A stretch of DNA of 64,000 nucleotides from Helianthus annuus (taxonomy: Eukaryota > Streptophyta > Magnoliopsida > Asterales > Asteraceae): positions 14,682,611 through 14,746,610 of the forward strand of contig NC_035433.2 of assembly GCF_002127325.2 (NCBI RefSeq), read 5' to 3'. Of the stretch, positions 42,856-54,120 are shown one piece after another. The notes under the pieces are model-generated. The model did no database searches, was not told where the DNA came from, and worked only from the letters and a program-made list of their open reading frames with translations. A program made the translations under genes and the position numbers. Positions within the stretch are counted from its first letter, which is position 1, and every line of letters starts with the position of its first letter.

Positions 42856-44307
42856 ATGGATTCTAGTCAGTTCAAGCCATCGGATATGGATGCTAGACAT
42901 GTTAAGCCGCCGGATATATTGAGTTCCTCGCGAAACCCTAATAAGGGTTTTTCGTCTAGGTTATTGAATATTGACGGAAAAACGTTCTGTCCGCGTAGGG
43001 GTGTTGTGTCTGATCAACAACAGGGATCGAAGGGAATTAATGTTATCGACGAACTTACCAAGATCACTGTTCCAGTTGATGTTCAGGATGCTAGGCCGGA
43101 GGTAGCTAAACCGAATGATATGCAGGATGAGGTGTTCTGGGAAGCTACTCAGGAGGATAAACCAGTCTCATATGCGGATAAAGTGCAAGCCACTCGTAAG
43201 AAACGGGAGGTAAATTTCAGACTTATGGAAGCTATAGAATCTAGAGACGATGCTGATATTGTTATACCGAAAGAGGTTGTTCAGCAAGTACAGGATAAGT
43301 TTGAAAATGTCCTCTATGGTTATTTTTTAGGGGATAGGTTGCCGTTTCCTGTGGTTGAATATTATGCAAAGAATGTCTGGGCAAAGTTTGGGTTTTCAAA
43401 ACTTATGATGAACACGTCAGGCTTCTTTTTCTTTAAGTTCGATTCGAAGGAGGGATTGACTAAGGTTTTAGAGGGAGGTCCATGGTTAATACGTAAAGTT
43501 CCGTTATTTTTAAACGTATGGTCACCGAAGGTTGCTCTCAAGAAAGATGGTATCAAAACCGTGCCAGTATGGGTAAAGTTGCACAATGTGCCGATCTCAG
43601 TTTATACTGATGATGGGTTAAGCTTGCTCGCATCTAAGATAGGTGTTCCAAAGAGGTTAGATTCCTATGCGGCTGATATGTGTGTTGAGAATTGGGGTAG
43701 GAGTAGTTATGCTCGTGCGATGATTGAAATTAATGCTGACAATGATCTAAAGGATTTGATTACGCTAGCTATTCCTAAAATGGATGAAGACGGGTTCATT
43801 ATGGAGCGGGTAAAGGTGGAATATGAATGGAGGCCGAAACGGTGTAGTGCTTGTTGTTTATTTGGTCATGATGAGAATACGTGTAGCAGCAAATCTAATG
43901 GTAAGTCCAAAATGGTTACCATTGATGAGGAGGGATTTGTTACGGATAGAAGGAAGATGGCAAAGTACTCGTTCCCACAAAAAAAGCAAAAACCAAAGGT
44001 TGTGTATAGGCCTAAGGTTAATAAATCTTATGCAAGTACTTCTGGTACGAAGGGAGATAACTCGACGGGAAGCAATGCTAATGTGCAGGTGTCAAACTCA
44101 TTTGGGGTGCTCGATAATGGCTTGAATGATGAGGAGAGGGACCCTACTAGTGCCAAGTCCATGATTGATGAGAATAATGGTACCCGTATTCACCAACCGG
44201 ATGTAGTCAAAGAGTTGAATCCGACAGAGATGGCTGATTTTATGAGTGGTAACCAGAATAATAAATCTTCTGAGGGGGCAAGCACTCCCGGTTACGAGGG
44301 TTTTTAA
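42856..44307 (+). CDS. ORF1 protein of LINE gamma (483 aa)
   Basis: RNA-binding ORF1 protein. ATG at 42856 (MDSSQFKPSD) is taken as the start; the frame is open further upstream into the 5' UTR. The DUF4283-like part has YGYFLGDRLPFPVVEY, GFFFFKF and VWVKLHNVPISVYTDDGL. The CCHC knuckle is CSACCLFGHDENTC. The tail ends EGASTPGYEGF. Unbroken. Its stop and the ORF2 start share one base (TAATG), unlike the 8-nt overlap of the other copies. The 5' UTR (42594-42855) has a TTCG run and no gene. Confidence 0.88.
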   Translation: MDSSQFKPSDMDARHVKPPDILSSSRNPNKGFSSRLLNIDGKTFCPRRGVVSDQQQGSKGINVIDELTKITVPVDVQDARPEVAKPNDMQDEVFWEATQEDKPVSYADKVQATRKKREVNFRLMEAIESRDDADIVIPKEVVQQVQDKFENVLYGYFLGDRLPFPVVEYYAKNVWAKFGFSKLMMNTSGFFFFKFDSKEGLTKVLEGGPWLIRKVPLFLNVWSPKVALKKDGIKTVPVWVKLHNVPISVYTDDGLSLLASKIGVPKRLDSYAADMCVENWGRSSYARAMIEINADNDLKDLITLAIPKMDEDGFIMERVKVEYEWRPKRCSACCLFGHDENTCSSKSNGKSKMVTIDEEGFVTDRRKMAKYSFPQKKQKPKVVYRPKVNKSYASTSGTKGDNSTGSNANVQVSNSFGVLDNGLNDEERDPTSAKSMIDENNGTRIHQPDVVKELNPTEMADFMSGNQNNKSSEGASTPGYEGF

Positions 44308-45408
44308 TGGGTACCTTAGCTGCTTGGAACATAAGGGGTCTGAACCAACCCCTGAAACAAAGTGAGGTTCGTCATTTTATTGCTGAGAATCAATTAAGTA
44401 TTTGTGCAGTTTTAGAATCCCATGTGGATGTAAACAAGCTGAATAAGATATGCGAGAAAGTGTTTAGGAATTGGAAGTGGACGTCGAATGGAGATATGTG
44501 TAGTAGAGGTATGAGGGTGATTTTGGGGTGGAATGCGGAGGACATTGATCTTATGGTTATAGCTCAATCCGATCAGGTCATTCATACGCAGCTTTTGTTC
44601 AAATCGGTTAAAAAGAAAATATTTTGTTCGTTTGTGTATGCGGAGAACAAGTATCAGGATAGGAGAAGCTTGTGGGATGATCTGTCTAAATTTAGAGGCC
44701 TCACTTGTGACACTCCTTGGGTTGTGATGGGTGATTTCAACGCTGCTTTGAATATGGAGGATTTTCTCATGGGTCCGTCTTCCCACACGATAGCAATGCG
44801 AGAGTTTTATGAATGTGTTCAAATGACGGAACTGATTGATATTAAGACTCACGGGTTGCACTATACTTGGAATCAAAAACCAAAGGATGGGGTAGGAATG
44901 CTAAAGAAGATCGACCGTATCATGGGCAACATCAAACTCTTAGAGGTTTTTTCGGATGCTTATGCCATGTTTCAGCCATTTCGTGTTTCGGATCATGCTC
45001 CGGCCATACTGAAACTATTCTCTATTCATAGGGATCGGCCTAAACCGTTTAAGTTCCCAAATTTTATTGTGTCTAAGCCTGAGTTTCGTGAAGCTGTCTT
45101 GACCGAATGGAATAAACCGGTTGAGGGTGTGACCATGTTCTCAGTGGTGAAGAAGATGAAGGATCTGAAATCGCACTTTAGGAGGATATTACGTAATCAA
45201 GGTAATCTTCATAAACGGGTTGTTGATTTACGGAATGACCTGGATAAGATTCAAAAACAGGTGGAATCTCAGCCGTTTGATGCCACTCTTCGGGCTTCAG
45301 AAGTCATATGTCTACGAGATTTCAAGGCCGCGGTCTATGATGAGGAGTGCTTCTTGAAGCCAAAGTCCAAAGTGCAATGGTTATGTGCAGGTGATTCTAA
45401 CACTTCTT
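44307..45408 (+). pseudogene. ORF2 of gamma, N-terminal part (endonuclease)
   Basis: Starts MGTLAAWNIRGLNQPLKQ. Endonuclease motifs GDFNAAL and SDHAPA are present. It is open until epsilon is inserted in the codons for GDSNTS. The target duplication TGATTCTAACACTTCTT (45392-45408) is repeated at 47633-47649, where the frame resumes. Confidence 0.9.
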
Positions 45409-45627
45409 TTTTTTTTGGGTAAAGGGTTACCCCGGTAAATCTATTAAAAATCAACCGCAAATAAGTACAAGTAGTGAGGATGTGTTCCACACTAGTTCAT
45501 ATATAGGACATGCCCTATATATGTATGACCCAACAAAAACAAAACATCTATGACACCCCGAAACCTAGCCTACTAAACATCATGATCTAGTAGACAAACT
45601 TGGAAAAAACAAAACAAAACAAAATCC

Positions 45628-45702
45628 TCAGCCGCCATCATCAAAAATAAAGTTGCCACAAACCGGCAACCCCTTCAAACGAACCAAAAGCAGCCTATCC
45701 AT
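45628..45702 (-). CDS. 24-codon ORF2 remnant of epsilon
   Basis: Starts at the usual overlap ATGGATAG with MDRLL and ends FDDGG, like the last residues of alpha and beta ORF2 (DDGG). Start and end codons of ORF2 are thus fused in frame over a loss of about 3.6 kb. Whether it is translated is unknown; the upstream 11-mer is kept at 45723-45733. Confidence 0.6.
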   Translation of the reverse strand: MDRLLLVRLKGLPVCGNFIFDDGG

Positions 45703-47149
45703 TTGAGAATTTTGTGGAAGAGGTGCTTGCCCCTGCTTTCGAAGAGAAAGGATGAGTACCCGATGTCATAAATGCACTAGTTTCATTGTATACTTCTTCG
45801 ACCTCCTCTTCATCCGAATCCTGCCTATCAGTCGACTTTTTCTCCTTCTCTCTACGACCCACATTACTACCTCCCTGACCACCATCATCATCCTTAAGAG
45901 CATCAAAGGGGTTTGATGTTGATACCTGATTGTTCACCGGCTTCTTCAAGGACGAGATTGGTTTAGGGTTTACAACTGGTCTGTACACTACCTTCGGCTT
46001 CTGATTTTTCATGTGAAGACCTTGATTAGTAGATTTCTTCTTCTTTGCACCCACAACCTGAAAATCATCAATTTTCTTACTAGGCTCCCCACTCGAAACA
46101 ACCTGAGGCCTCATAGGACACGAGTTATCCTCATGACCAAACACACAACAAACAGAGCACCTCAAAGGCTCCCAATCATATTCAATTTTCACCTCCACCA
46201 TTGAGTGACCATTACCCTGTAAAGATGGGATTGCAACTTTAATACTCCTCTTTAATTCAGCCCCGGCATGAATTTCAATAAGAGCTCTAGCATAACTGCT
46301 TCTTCCCCATGACTCAGCACACATTGTAGCAGTGTATGAATCTAGCATCTTAGGCACCCCTATCTTAGAAGCAAGCAAACTAAGACCGTCCTCAGTATAA
46401 GCTGCTAACGGCACTTCATGCATCTTAACCCAAACAGGGATAGCCTTTATGTCTTCTTTTTCCAGCTTGACAGAGGCCGACCACTCCTTCAAGATTATCG
46501 GAACATTTCTAATCAACCATGGCCCATCCTCCACCAATTTATCCATCCCTTCCTTTGTTTTGAATTTAAAGAAAAAGAACCCGTTTGCATTCATCATTAG
46601 TCTAGAAAGACCATATTTGACCCAGTTATTCTTTGCAAAATAATCCACCACAGGAAAAGCCAGCCGTTTGCCCAGAAAATAACCATACAACGTGTTCTCA
46701 TACCTGTCTGAGACTTGCTTGACCGACGACAATGGAATAACCACATCAGCACCATCAACCGACTCGCTAGATTCCATCATCCGAAAATTAACCTTAACTT
46801 TCTCCTTTTCGGTGTTCACAACGCTAGCAAATGAGACCGGGTTTGCAGCCCCCGAATTCACTCCCCCCATACTTGTCGATGCAGCACCATTGGATTCAAA
46901 ATTTTGCGCATATCTCTTGGTAGCTTGCTTAATCCCTTCCCAATCAGAAACCCTAGTTGCTGACCGCAAGTTTTCAGCATCAATTGGAACAGAATTCTTT
47001 ATCAATTCATCAATTATGTTAACGTTACGGGGTTCAGTTTGAGCCGAGAGATTGTCAATTACTTTAAACCTTGCTGCAATTTCTTCAAACGTTGCCCTCG
47101 GTGTCGAATGAACCTGTTGTTTACCACCAGAACCACTAACATCATCCAT
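45695..47149 (-). CDS. ORF1 protein of LINE epsilon (484 aa)
   Basis: Complete ORF1 protein. The ATG at 47149 reads MDDVSGSGGKQQ; the frame is open a few codons upstream. The DUF4283-like part has YGYFLGKRLAFPVVDY, GFFFFKF, VWVKMHEVPLAAYTEDGL and GRSSYARALIEI. The CCHC knuckle is CSVCCVFGHEDNSC. The tail ends AGASTSSTKFSNG. It lacks the VRGIGLRV motif of beta and delta near the N-terminus. An intact ORF1 beside an erased ORF2 suggests ORF1 was useful for its own mobility. Confidence 0.88.
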   Translation of the reverse strand: MDDVSGSGGKQQVHSTPRATFEEIAARFKVIDNLSAQTEPRNVNIIDELIKNSVPIDAENLRSATRVSDWEGIKQATKRYAQNFESNGAASTSMGGVNSGAANPVSFASVVNTEKEKVKVNFRMMESSESVDGADVVIPLSSVKQVSDRYENTLYGYFLGKRLAFPVVDYFAKNNWVKYGLSRLMMNANGFFFFKFKTKEGMDKLVEDGPWLIRNVPIILKEWSASVKLEKEDIKAIPVWVKMHEVPLAAYTEDGLSLLASKIGVPKMLDSYTATMCAESWGRSSYARALIEIHAGAELKRSIKVAIPSLQGNGHSMVEVKIEYDWEPLRCSVCCVFGHEDNSCPMRPQVVSSGEPSKKIDDFQVVGAKKKKSTNQGLHMKNQKPKVVYRPVVNPKPISSLKKPVNNQVSTSNPFDALKDDDGGQGGSNVGRREKEKKSTDRQDSDEEEVEEVYNETSAFMTSGTHPFSSKAGASTSSTKFSNG

Positions 47150-47632
47150 CTCAAAAATTGGCAAACCCTAGCAGCCGTCACTAGAGAAACAGCCAAATAA
47201 TCGGCTGAAGTTAACCCTAGCCGAACACAACTAGGATATCGAACAAACCCTAGTAGCCGTCACCCACTAATCGATCAAATCAAGAACCAAAACAATCTGA
47301 TTATGGATTGTCGAAACCCTAATCTGATAATCGGGATCTCTTCACTAATCGGAGAAATTATAGCCGACGAACAGCCGCACCTCTTCACTAAACAGAAAAA
47401 AGATGAAAATCGGAACCCTAAATGCAGAATTGAAGCACGATTTCAACTGATTGTCTTCTAAGAATCGTCTATAGAAACCCTCAGATGATAATCAATGTCA
47501 ATCGTGATTAGAAGAGCACGAATTCTGCTAGGATTACACGAAAATTGCCCAATTCGCCTAGTTCGCCCAGAGAAACCCTATGTGTGTGTGTAACTGTTAC
47601 GGTCCCTTAGAAGGCGGAAGCACTTTTTGTTC
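47150..47632 (-). promoter_or_regulatory. 5' UTR of epsilon
   Basis: Complete-looking 5' UTR reaching the 17-bp duplication, with a short CA/TG run at the very end and GGGCGAACTAGGCG near the start. Presumed internal promoter. No gene. Confidence 0.5.
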
Positions 47633-47649
47633 TGATTCTAACACTTCTT

Positions 47650-50207
47650 ACTTCCATAATTGTGTGAAAAGTAGGAATGCGAGAAATAAGATTAATTGCA
47701 TCAAGGATACGAATGGTAATCAGTATGAGGGAAGTGATGTTGCGGCTGCTCTTCTCAACCATTATTCGGCTTTCATGGGTACCGAAGATCAGGTTGCGAG
47801 TCTTGATGATTCAGATTTATTTGTTAATGTTTTACAACAAAATGTGGCGGAGAATATGGTGAGACAGGTCACTGATGATGAAGTGAAACAGGCTATGTTC
47901 AGTATAGGTGAGAACAAGGCCCCCGGTCCGGATGGTTACACATCTGCGTTTTTTAAAAATGCGTGGGATATAGTGGGTGCTGATGTTATAAAAGCGGTGC
48001 GTGATTTTTTTAACAATGGCCAAATTCTGAAGCAAATAAACCATACGATCTTAGCGTTGGTGCCGAAGATAGATACTCCAAATACGGTGCTCGACTACAG
48101 GCCGATTTCATGCTGCAATGTGATTTATAAATGTATTAGCAAAATAATCACTGATCGTTTGAAGGGCAGCTTGGGGATTTTAGTGAACATAAACCAGTCG
48201 GCGTTTGTTCCGGGTAGGAAGATATCGGATAATATTCTTATTACGCATGAGCTTATGCATAATTATCATGTGAATCGCGGTCCTCCGAGGTGTGCATTGA
48301 AGATTGATATCCAAAAAGCTTATGACACTGTAAGTTGGTCCTTTTTGGAAGCTATCCTTAAACGGTTCGGGTTCCACCGAAAGATGGTCTCTTGGATTAT
48401 GGCATGTGTCACTTCTGTTTCCTATTCGGTTAGCATAAATGGTGAGCTGCATGGGTATTTTTCGGGGAAACGGGGTCTTCGTCAAGGAGATCCAATGTCC
48501 CCATACCTATTCACGTTGATTATGGAGGTGTTATCTCTCATGTTACAAAAGATGGCGTTACATCCGGCATTTAAGTTCCATAGCCACTGCTCTAAACAAA
48601 AGATTATTAATGTGTCCTTCGCTGATGATTTATTTGTTTTTGTTAATGGGGACACTGGATCGGTTCAGCTTATTCGGAATGTATTGGAGAAATTCACTAG
48701 TGTTTCGGGCTTAGTCCCTAGCTTGCCAAAGAGTACGATCTTCTTTTGTAATGTTCCAAGTCAAGTTAAAGCTGAGATTATGAGCCTGTTGCCGTTTCGT
48801 GAGGGTAACCTTCCGATTCGCTACCTCGGGGTTCCTTTGATCTCTACCAAGTTATCCTTTAGAGACTGTCGGGTGCTTGTGGAACGTATGGAGAGGAGGG
48901 TTGATAACTGGATGTCTAAATCGCTGTCATTTGCAGGTCGATTGCAGCTTCTCAACTCTGTTCTTTCAGCTATGTATACATATTGGGCATCGGTCTTTAT
49001 TTTGCCTATGCGAATAGTTAAGGATCTTGAAAAGAGAATGCGCAGGTTTCTGTGGAATGCAGGGACTCCGGGCAATATTCGGTCAAAAGTTGCATGGAAT
49101 GATGTTTGTTTGCCTAAGGATGAGGGGGGTCTAGGGATCAGAAATATATCAGATGTGAACAAAGGCCTTATGATGTCTCATATCTGGAGTATTATTAGCA
49201 ACCGAGAGTCCCTTTGGGTCCAATGGATCCATTCGTACAAGTTAAAGGGCCGAAACTTCTGGGATATTCAAAGCCGTGGTAGCTTAACCTGGAGTTGGCG
49301 AAAGATTCTATCTATTCGTCCGCTGGTCAGACCTTATGTTTGGAGGGAGATTGGTAGTGGTTCGCAGACTAATGCGTGGAGTGATAATTGGTGCTCGTGT
49401 AGTCCGATCCGTAACTTTATTACGCCTAGGAGAATAGCTCAAGCTGGCTTTACTTTGCATACTACGGTTGATGAACTTGTGGGTGCGGATGGTAATTGGA
49501 GGTGGCCACAGGCATGGTACGACTTATTTCCAGTTCTCATAAATGTCACGGTTCCTCATCTTGTTCCTGATTCGAGTGACAGACTGGGTTGGAAAACTGT
49601 GGAAGGTAAAATTGTGCATTTTAATTCCTGGGAAGCTTGGAACAACCTTCGCTTAAGGGATAACAAGGTGGTTTGGGTGAACATGGTGTGGTATGGCCAA
49701 TGCATTCCAAGACACGCTTTCCACCTTTGGTTAGTTCTAAAAAATAAGCTTAAGACGCAGGATAGACTGGCGGTCTGGGAAGCAGGGAGTGAGACAAATT
49801 TAAGACTTATGTGCTGTCCTCTTTGCAACTATGGACGGGACTCGAGGGATCACTTGTTCTTTCAATGCTCTTTTTCGGCTAAAGTATGGAATATTGTCAA
49901 GAAGAGAACTGATCTGAGGTATGTTAGTGACTATTGGAGCTCTATTATGGGATGGATAGAACAGAATGCGAGTTCAAAGACGCTGGATCACATTGTAAGT
50001 AAGCTTGTTCTTGCGGCGTCTACATACTTCATATGGCAAGAAAGGAACAACCGGCTGTTTTCCAACATACGCAGAAAGGAAGAGATGGTGGCGCAAGTTA
50101 TTCTTGACACGGTACGGCTTCGTATTATGGGCTTCAAGATCGGCCGAGACGTGAACAGCAGGAGACTTTTGGAAGCATGGGAAATAAAGGAAGACGTTCC
50201 GGGCTAA
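47650..50207 (+). pseudogene. ORF2 of gamma, RT and C-terminal part
   Basis: Continues gamma ORF2 after epsilon with YFHNCVKSRNARNKI. RT motifs: APGPDGYT, NQSAFVPGRKISDN, DIQKAYDTV, RGLRQGDPMSPY and SFADDLF. The zf-RVT region is CCPLCNYGRDSRDHLFFQC, and the protein ends KEDVPG. No stop. The upstream open codons from 47580 belong to epsilon's flank, not to this protein. Gamma was probably intact before epsilon landed. Confidence 0.9.
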
Positions 50208-50410
50208 TGGCGTGTTTAGTTAGCTAGTGTGATGTAGTTTTTGTTTGTGTTTCGGGTTGTTCTGGTTTGGCTGTTTCTTTGGTTTTGTTTGTTTGTTTTG
50301 CCTAGGCTTGGCATGTCAAGCCTAGTAGTGTGTGTCAAACTTTTTGTCGCACCCTGTTCTTTGATTCTTTTATAAAATTCACCGGGGTAACCCTTTACCC
50401 AAAAAAAAAA
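50208..50410 (+). other. 3' UTR, hairpin and poly(A) of gamma
   Basis: T/G-rich 3' UTR with the terminal hairpin at 50385-50400 and 10 A. Confidence 0.8.
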
Positions 50411-50423
50411 GATAAGGGGAGAT

Positions 50424-52371
50424 TGGATCCCCTTGCCTTAAGCCTCGATTGCCCTTAAAGAAACCATGAACAGAACCATTGACACAAATAGAAAAGGAAG
50501 CTGTCGAGACACACACCATGATCCACTCAATCATCTTTTCATTAAACCCAAATCCAAGCAAAGCACTTTTTAGAAATCTCCAGTCAACCTTGCCATAAGC
50601 TTTCTGGATATCCACTTTAAAAGCACACCTTGGAGGCCCCACGTGTCTATGATAATTACGCATTAATTCTTGAGTCAACAAAATGTTGTCAGAAATTCTC
50701 CTTCCTGGAACAAATGCCGATTGATTAATACTAACGATGTCATTTAGCGCCCCTTTGATTCTATCCGCTACGATTTTACTGATACATTTGTATAAGACAT
50801 TACAGCAAGCAATCGGCCGATAGTCACTGACTGCCGAAGGGGTAGGAATTTTCAGAATAAGTACAATGGTTGTGTGATTCAATTCTCGAAGGAGGTTTCC
50901 TGTCTTAAAAAAATCTCTGATAGCACAAGTAACTTCATTACCGACAATAGGCCACGCACTTTTGAAAAACGCCGCTGTATACCCATCAGGACCCAGAGGT
51001 TTATCGATACCAATAGAAAACATCGCCTTTTTCACCTCCTCCGGTGTAACTTGGCGGATCATATGAGCTGCAACCTGAGGGGAAAGGACTTTAGAGAATA
51101 AATCCGGAGCCGGAGTAAGAGAAATATCACCTTGAGTACCGAAAAACTTCTCATAATGCTTGACAAACGGTTGAAAAACCGTATCACCCTCATAGAGCTT
51201 CCCTTCCGAATCTTTAATCACCTCGATCTGGCTACAATGATTTCTGATTTTCAGAGATGAGTGAAAAAAAAGCAGAATTCATATCCCCCACACTCAACCA
51301 ATCTACCTTAGACTTTTGTTTCAGAAAACGTTCTTCGTCTAACGATGCCTCTTGGAGGTCACGACTTATCAAACACTCGACTGCCAGTAGGTCAGCATTA
51401 GAAGGATCACGATCAATCTTTTGTTGAATACTATCCAGGTCCGAACGCAACTTTTCAACTTTTTTATGAAGATTACCTTGTTTGAAAAGTAAAGAGCGCA
51501 AAGGGTGTTTAAGTAATCGAAGTTTTTTAACCACTCTAAACTGATGAACACCATTGACGATAGTATCCCAATTGCATTTAACAATCTCCAAGAACTCTGG
51601 TTTATCCACCAGGAAGTTAGCAAACTTGAAAGACCTCGACTTCAATCTACCAGCTTCCGGGAAGGAAAGAATACAAGGACAGTGATCCGAAAGCCTATAC
51701 GGTTTGAAGATGGCCACCGAATTCGGAAATTCAGCTATAAAAGTCGTATTTCCCATCACTTGGTCAAGTTTCTTCAGCAAACCTACCCCATTTTTTGGCT
51801 TTTGACTCCATGTAAAATGTATCCCAATTCGGTTAATATCCACGACTTCAATATTATCCACACACTCTTGAAAGTCTCTCATACCCGTAGAGATCGATGA
51901 AGTTCCCATAGAGTTATCCTCAATGTTAAGAGCCGTATTAAAATCGCCCATAATGCACCAAGGTTTATTATTAACAAGGGTTTTGTGCATGGAAAGATTA
52001 TTCCATAACTCTTTGCGGGCAATGTAATAATTAGCAGCATAAACCACCGAACAAAACATCATTCTTTTATCCAATTTGAAAACAAGCTGAAAATGCATAA
52101 CCTGATGAGATTGCGCCAAAACCATCACATCAAAAATGGCTGGATTCCATCCAATAACAATTCTCGTTCCTTTGTCACAGCAACCTCCATTCGAAGTCCA
52201 CTCCCAAGATCTGAAGACTGACTTGCAAACTTTACTCAAATTACCAACATCCACATGAGACTCTAAAATAGCACACAAACTCAAATTAAATTCTTTGACT
52301 GCTTGTCGAACCTCCTTTTGTTTAAGAGGGCGGTTCAACCCCCTTATATTCCAAACAGCAATACTAACCAT
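50424..52371 (-). pseudogene. ORF2 N-terminal part of alpha (endonuclease and RT)
   Basis: Starts at 52371 with MVSIAVWNIRGLNRPLKQ, overlapping the ORF1 stop in ATGGTTAG. Endonuclease motifs GDFNTAL and SDHCPC are present. A frameshift near 51240-51260 (an extra A in a run) ends the first frame at LISENQKSL. RT goes on in another frame (from 51221) with DGYTAAFF, NQSAFVPGRRISDN, DIQKAYGKV (the catalytic D of the KAYD motif is G here) and RGLRQGDPISPY. It is cut by gamma. Confidence 0.87.
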
Positions 52372-53691
52372 GGGTAACTATCGGAGAAGGAGTGCTTGCC
52401 CCTTTACTTTTAACGTTTAGAGTACCCCCCGTCATAAACCCATCCATTTCATTTTCCACCTCTATAACCCCGTCTTCATCAGACTCTTCATTATTCAACC
52501 CCGACGTCTTGTTGCTAGTACCCGACTCGTCTTCCACTTCATTGAGAACATCAAAAGGGTTACTCGATCTTATATTTATAGAACCCGATTCTTTATTGGT
52601 GTCGCCTTTAGGTTTTGGACCAACATGACGATATTCAAATTTAGACTTTTGCTTATTAACAGGAATACCAACTTTCTTGGCCGCTTTCTTACCATACACT
52701 CCTATGTATCCGTCTTGATCAACAATAGGTACCTTCTTTGCAGGACGATTCTTTTGAACATTCCGATTTTGATTCTCAAGCACAGCCTTATTTGGTTTCT
52801 TCGGTTGTTTCGGACAAATATCGGTCGAGTGACCGAACACACAGCAGGTAGCACACCTATGCGGACTCCATTCATACTCGACATACGTAGTCTCTTTAAT
52901 GAAACCCTCCCCTTCCGGTTCAGGAATTGCCATTGTAATTTCTTCTCGAAACTCTTTCTCAGCCGAGACCTCAATCAATGCTCTAGCATAGCTACTACGA
53001 CCCCAAGAGTCCATGCACATAGACGTAGTAAACGAATCCAACATTTTTGGTTCCCTAATAGTAGTTGCAATCAAGCTAAGACCATCCTTCGTATAAGCTG
53101 CTAAAGGAACTTCATGAATTTTGACTCATACATGAACCTTCTTAACCTCTTTCTTCTCTAGCTTAGTTGTTGGAGACCAGCTATCCAGAAACAATGGCTG
53201 GGATCTAATTATCCAAGGCCCATCTTTCAGAACATTCGACATACCAACTTCATCTTTAAATTTAAAGAAGAAAAAACCATTCGCGTTCATCATAGTTTTT
53301 AACAAGCCGTACTTCTTCCAATTTGTCCGGACGGTTTAGAGACGGTTTCCTGAAATGGCTTCGTTCCTTTCGAAACACCAGTTCCAGCCAAATTACCGCC
53401 GGAGCCTTCACTATCAAGGTTAATAGGTTTGGATATGGCAGCTAGTCCATCGATAGCCGAAACATTATCCGAAACAAACATACCTTTCTTTGGCAACAAT
53501 GGTTTACCTTCGATGTTAGTCACACGGAGACCAATACCGTGAATAGGGACTGAACCCGGGGAAGACCCTACCTCTTGAGCGGCAGATTCATCCATAGCCG
53601 CCAGAGACAAATGACAACCATCTTGATCAAACAATCCTTGGTTCACCTGATCTAATGGGATGTTACTCCCAGAAAAATTATGATCATTCAT
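52364..53691 (-). pseudogene. ORF1 of alpha, broken
   Basis: N-terminal part from 53691 (MNDHNFSG; VHGIGLRVTNIEGKP...) to about 53330. A deletion then removes the segment that holds YGYFLGDR in beta, and the frame is lost. A TGA near 53127 replaces the Trp of VWVKIHEVP. The C-terminal part (52364-53074) keeps the CCHC knuckle (CATCCVFGHSTDIC) and the ASTPSPIVTHG end. Not functional. Confidence 0.85.
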
Positions 53692-53703
53692 TAGAGGAAA
53701 CAC

Positions 53704-54120
53704 GACTCTCCCTTAAACAACGTAACTGAGTACACCATGCAATCCAAACACGACCACGAAGCCATGAAAACGAAGAACCCGAAAACAGAAAAAGAAAACC
53801 CTAATCCTGAAACCCTAGAGCCGAATTTCAATCCTTAACAGATTAACCCAGAGTATTAATCTAGCTAAATTACACTCAGGTAACCGCGACCAATAACAAC
53901 TGGAGTAATAGGTCAGGATTTCGAAACAGCAACTATGGCGGCGATTAAAGAAAAAAATGAAAGAAAAAACCTTGATTTCAGATTGATTACTATTGTTAAC
54001 GAGTTCGTTATAAAGATTTGATAAACAAAACTCTAATCACAGACTGTTATACAAACGAATCTCAAAGAATTAGGATTTCATGATGAACAAGAAAATCGCC
54101 CAGGAGAGAGGGCACAGGGT
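53704..54120 (-). promoter_or_regulatory. 5' UTR of alpha
   Basis: Minus-strand sequence beginning near CCCTGTGCCCTCTCTCCTGG, like the start of beta. It ends at the target duplication. No gene. Confidence 0.55.

Larger units (their letters stand above)
45409..47632 (-). mobile_element. ORF1-only LINE epsilon (half-L1 type), minus strand
   Basis: A 2.2-kb element with its own 17-bp target duplication, poly(A) and the family 3' hairpin (45417-45432). It reads right to left: 5' UTR (47150-47632), intact ORF1, then almost directly the 3' UTR. Of ORF2 only 24 codons are left (45628-45702). It needs enzymes in trans. Because it has a full set of insertion marks, the deletion came before insertion: this was a mobile RNA, not a later deletion in place. 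Confidence 0.88.
42594..50410 (+). mobile_element. LINE gamma, full length, split by epsilon
   Basis: Inserted in alpha with duplication GATAAGGGGAGAT (42581-42593 and 50411-50423; it may extend into the A run). 5' UTR, ORF1, ORF2 and 3' UTR are present, with a short poly(A) of about 10. ORF2 is broken only by epsilon (45409-47632). Its proteins are closer to delta than to beta. Confidence 0.9.
28884..54120 (-). mobile_element. LINE alpha, L1-type, minus strand, interrupted by beta and gamma
   Basis: Poly(T) at 28882-28889 is the reversed poly(A) tail and ACTCCGGAACAGTT flanks both ends. The element reads from right to left: 5' UTR (53704-54120), ORF1, ORF2, 3' UTR. ORF2 is split by gamma (42594-50410) and beta (30689-42467). 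It is the most decayed of the five LINEs, which fits its position as the oldest layer. Its protein is closest to beta. Confidence 0.9.
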
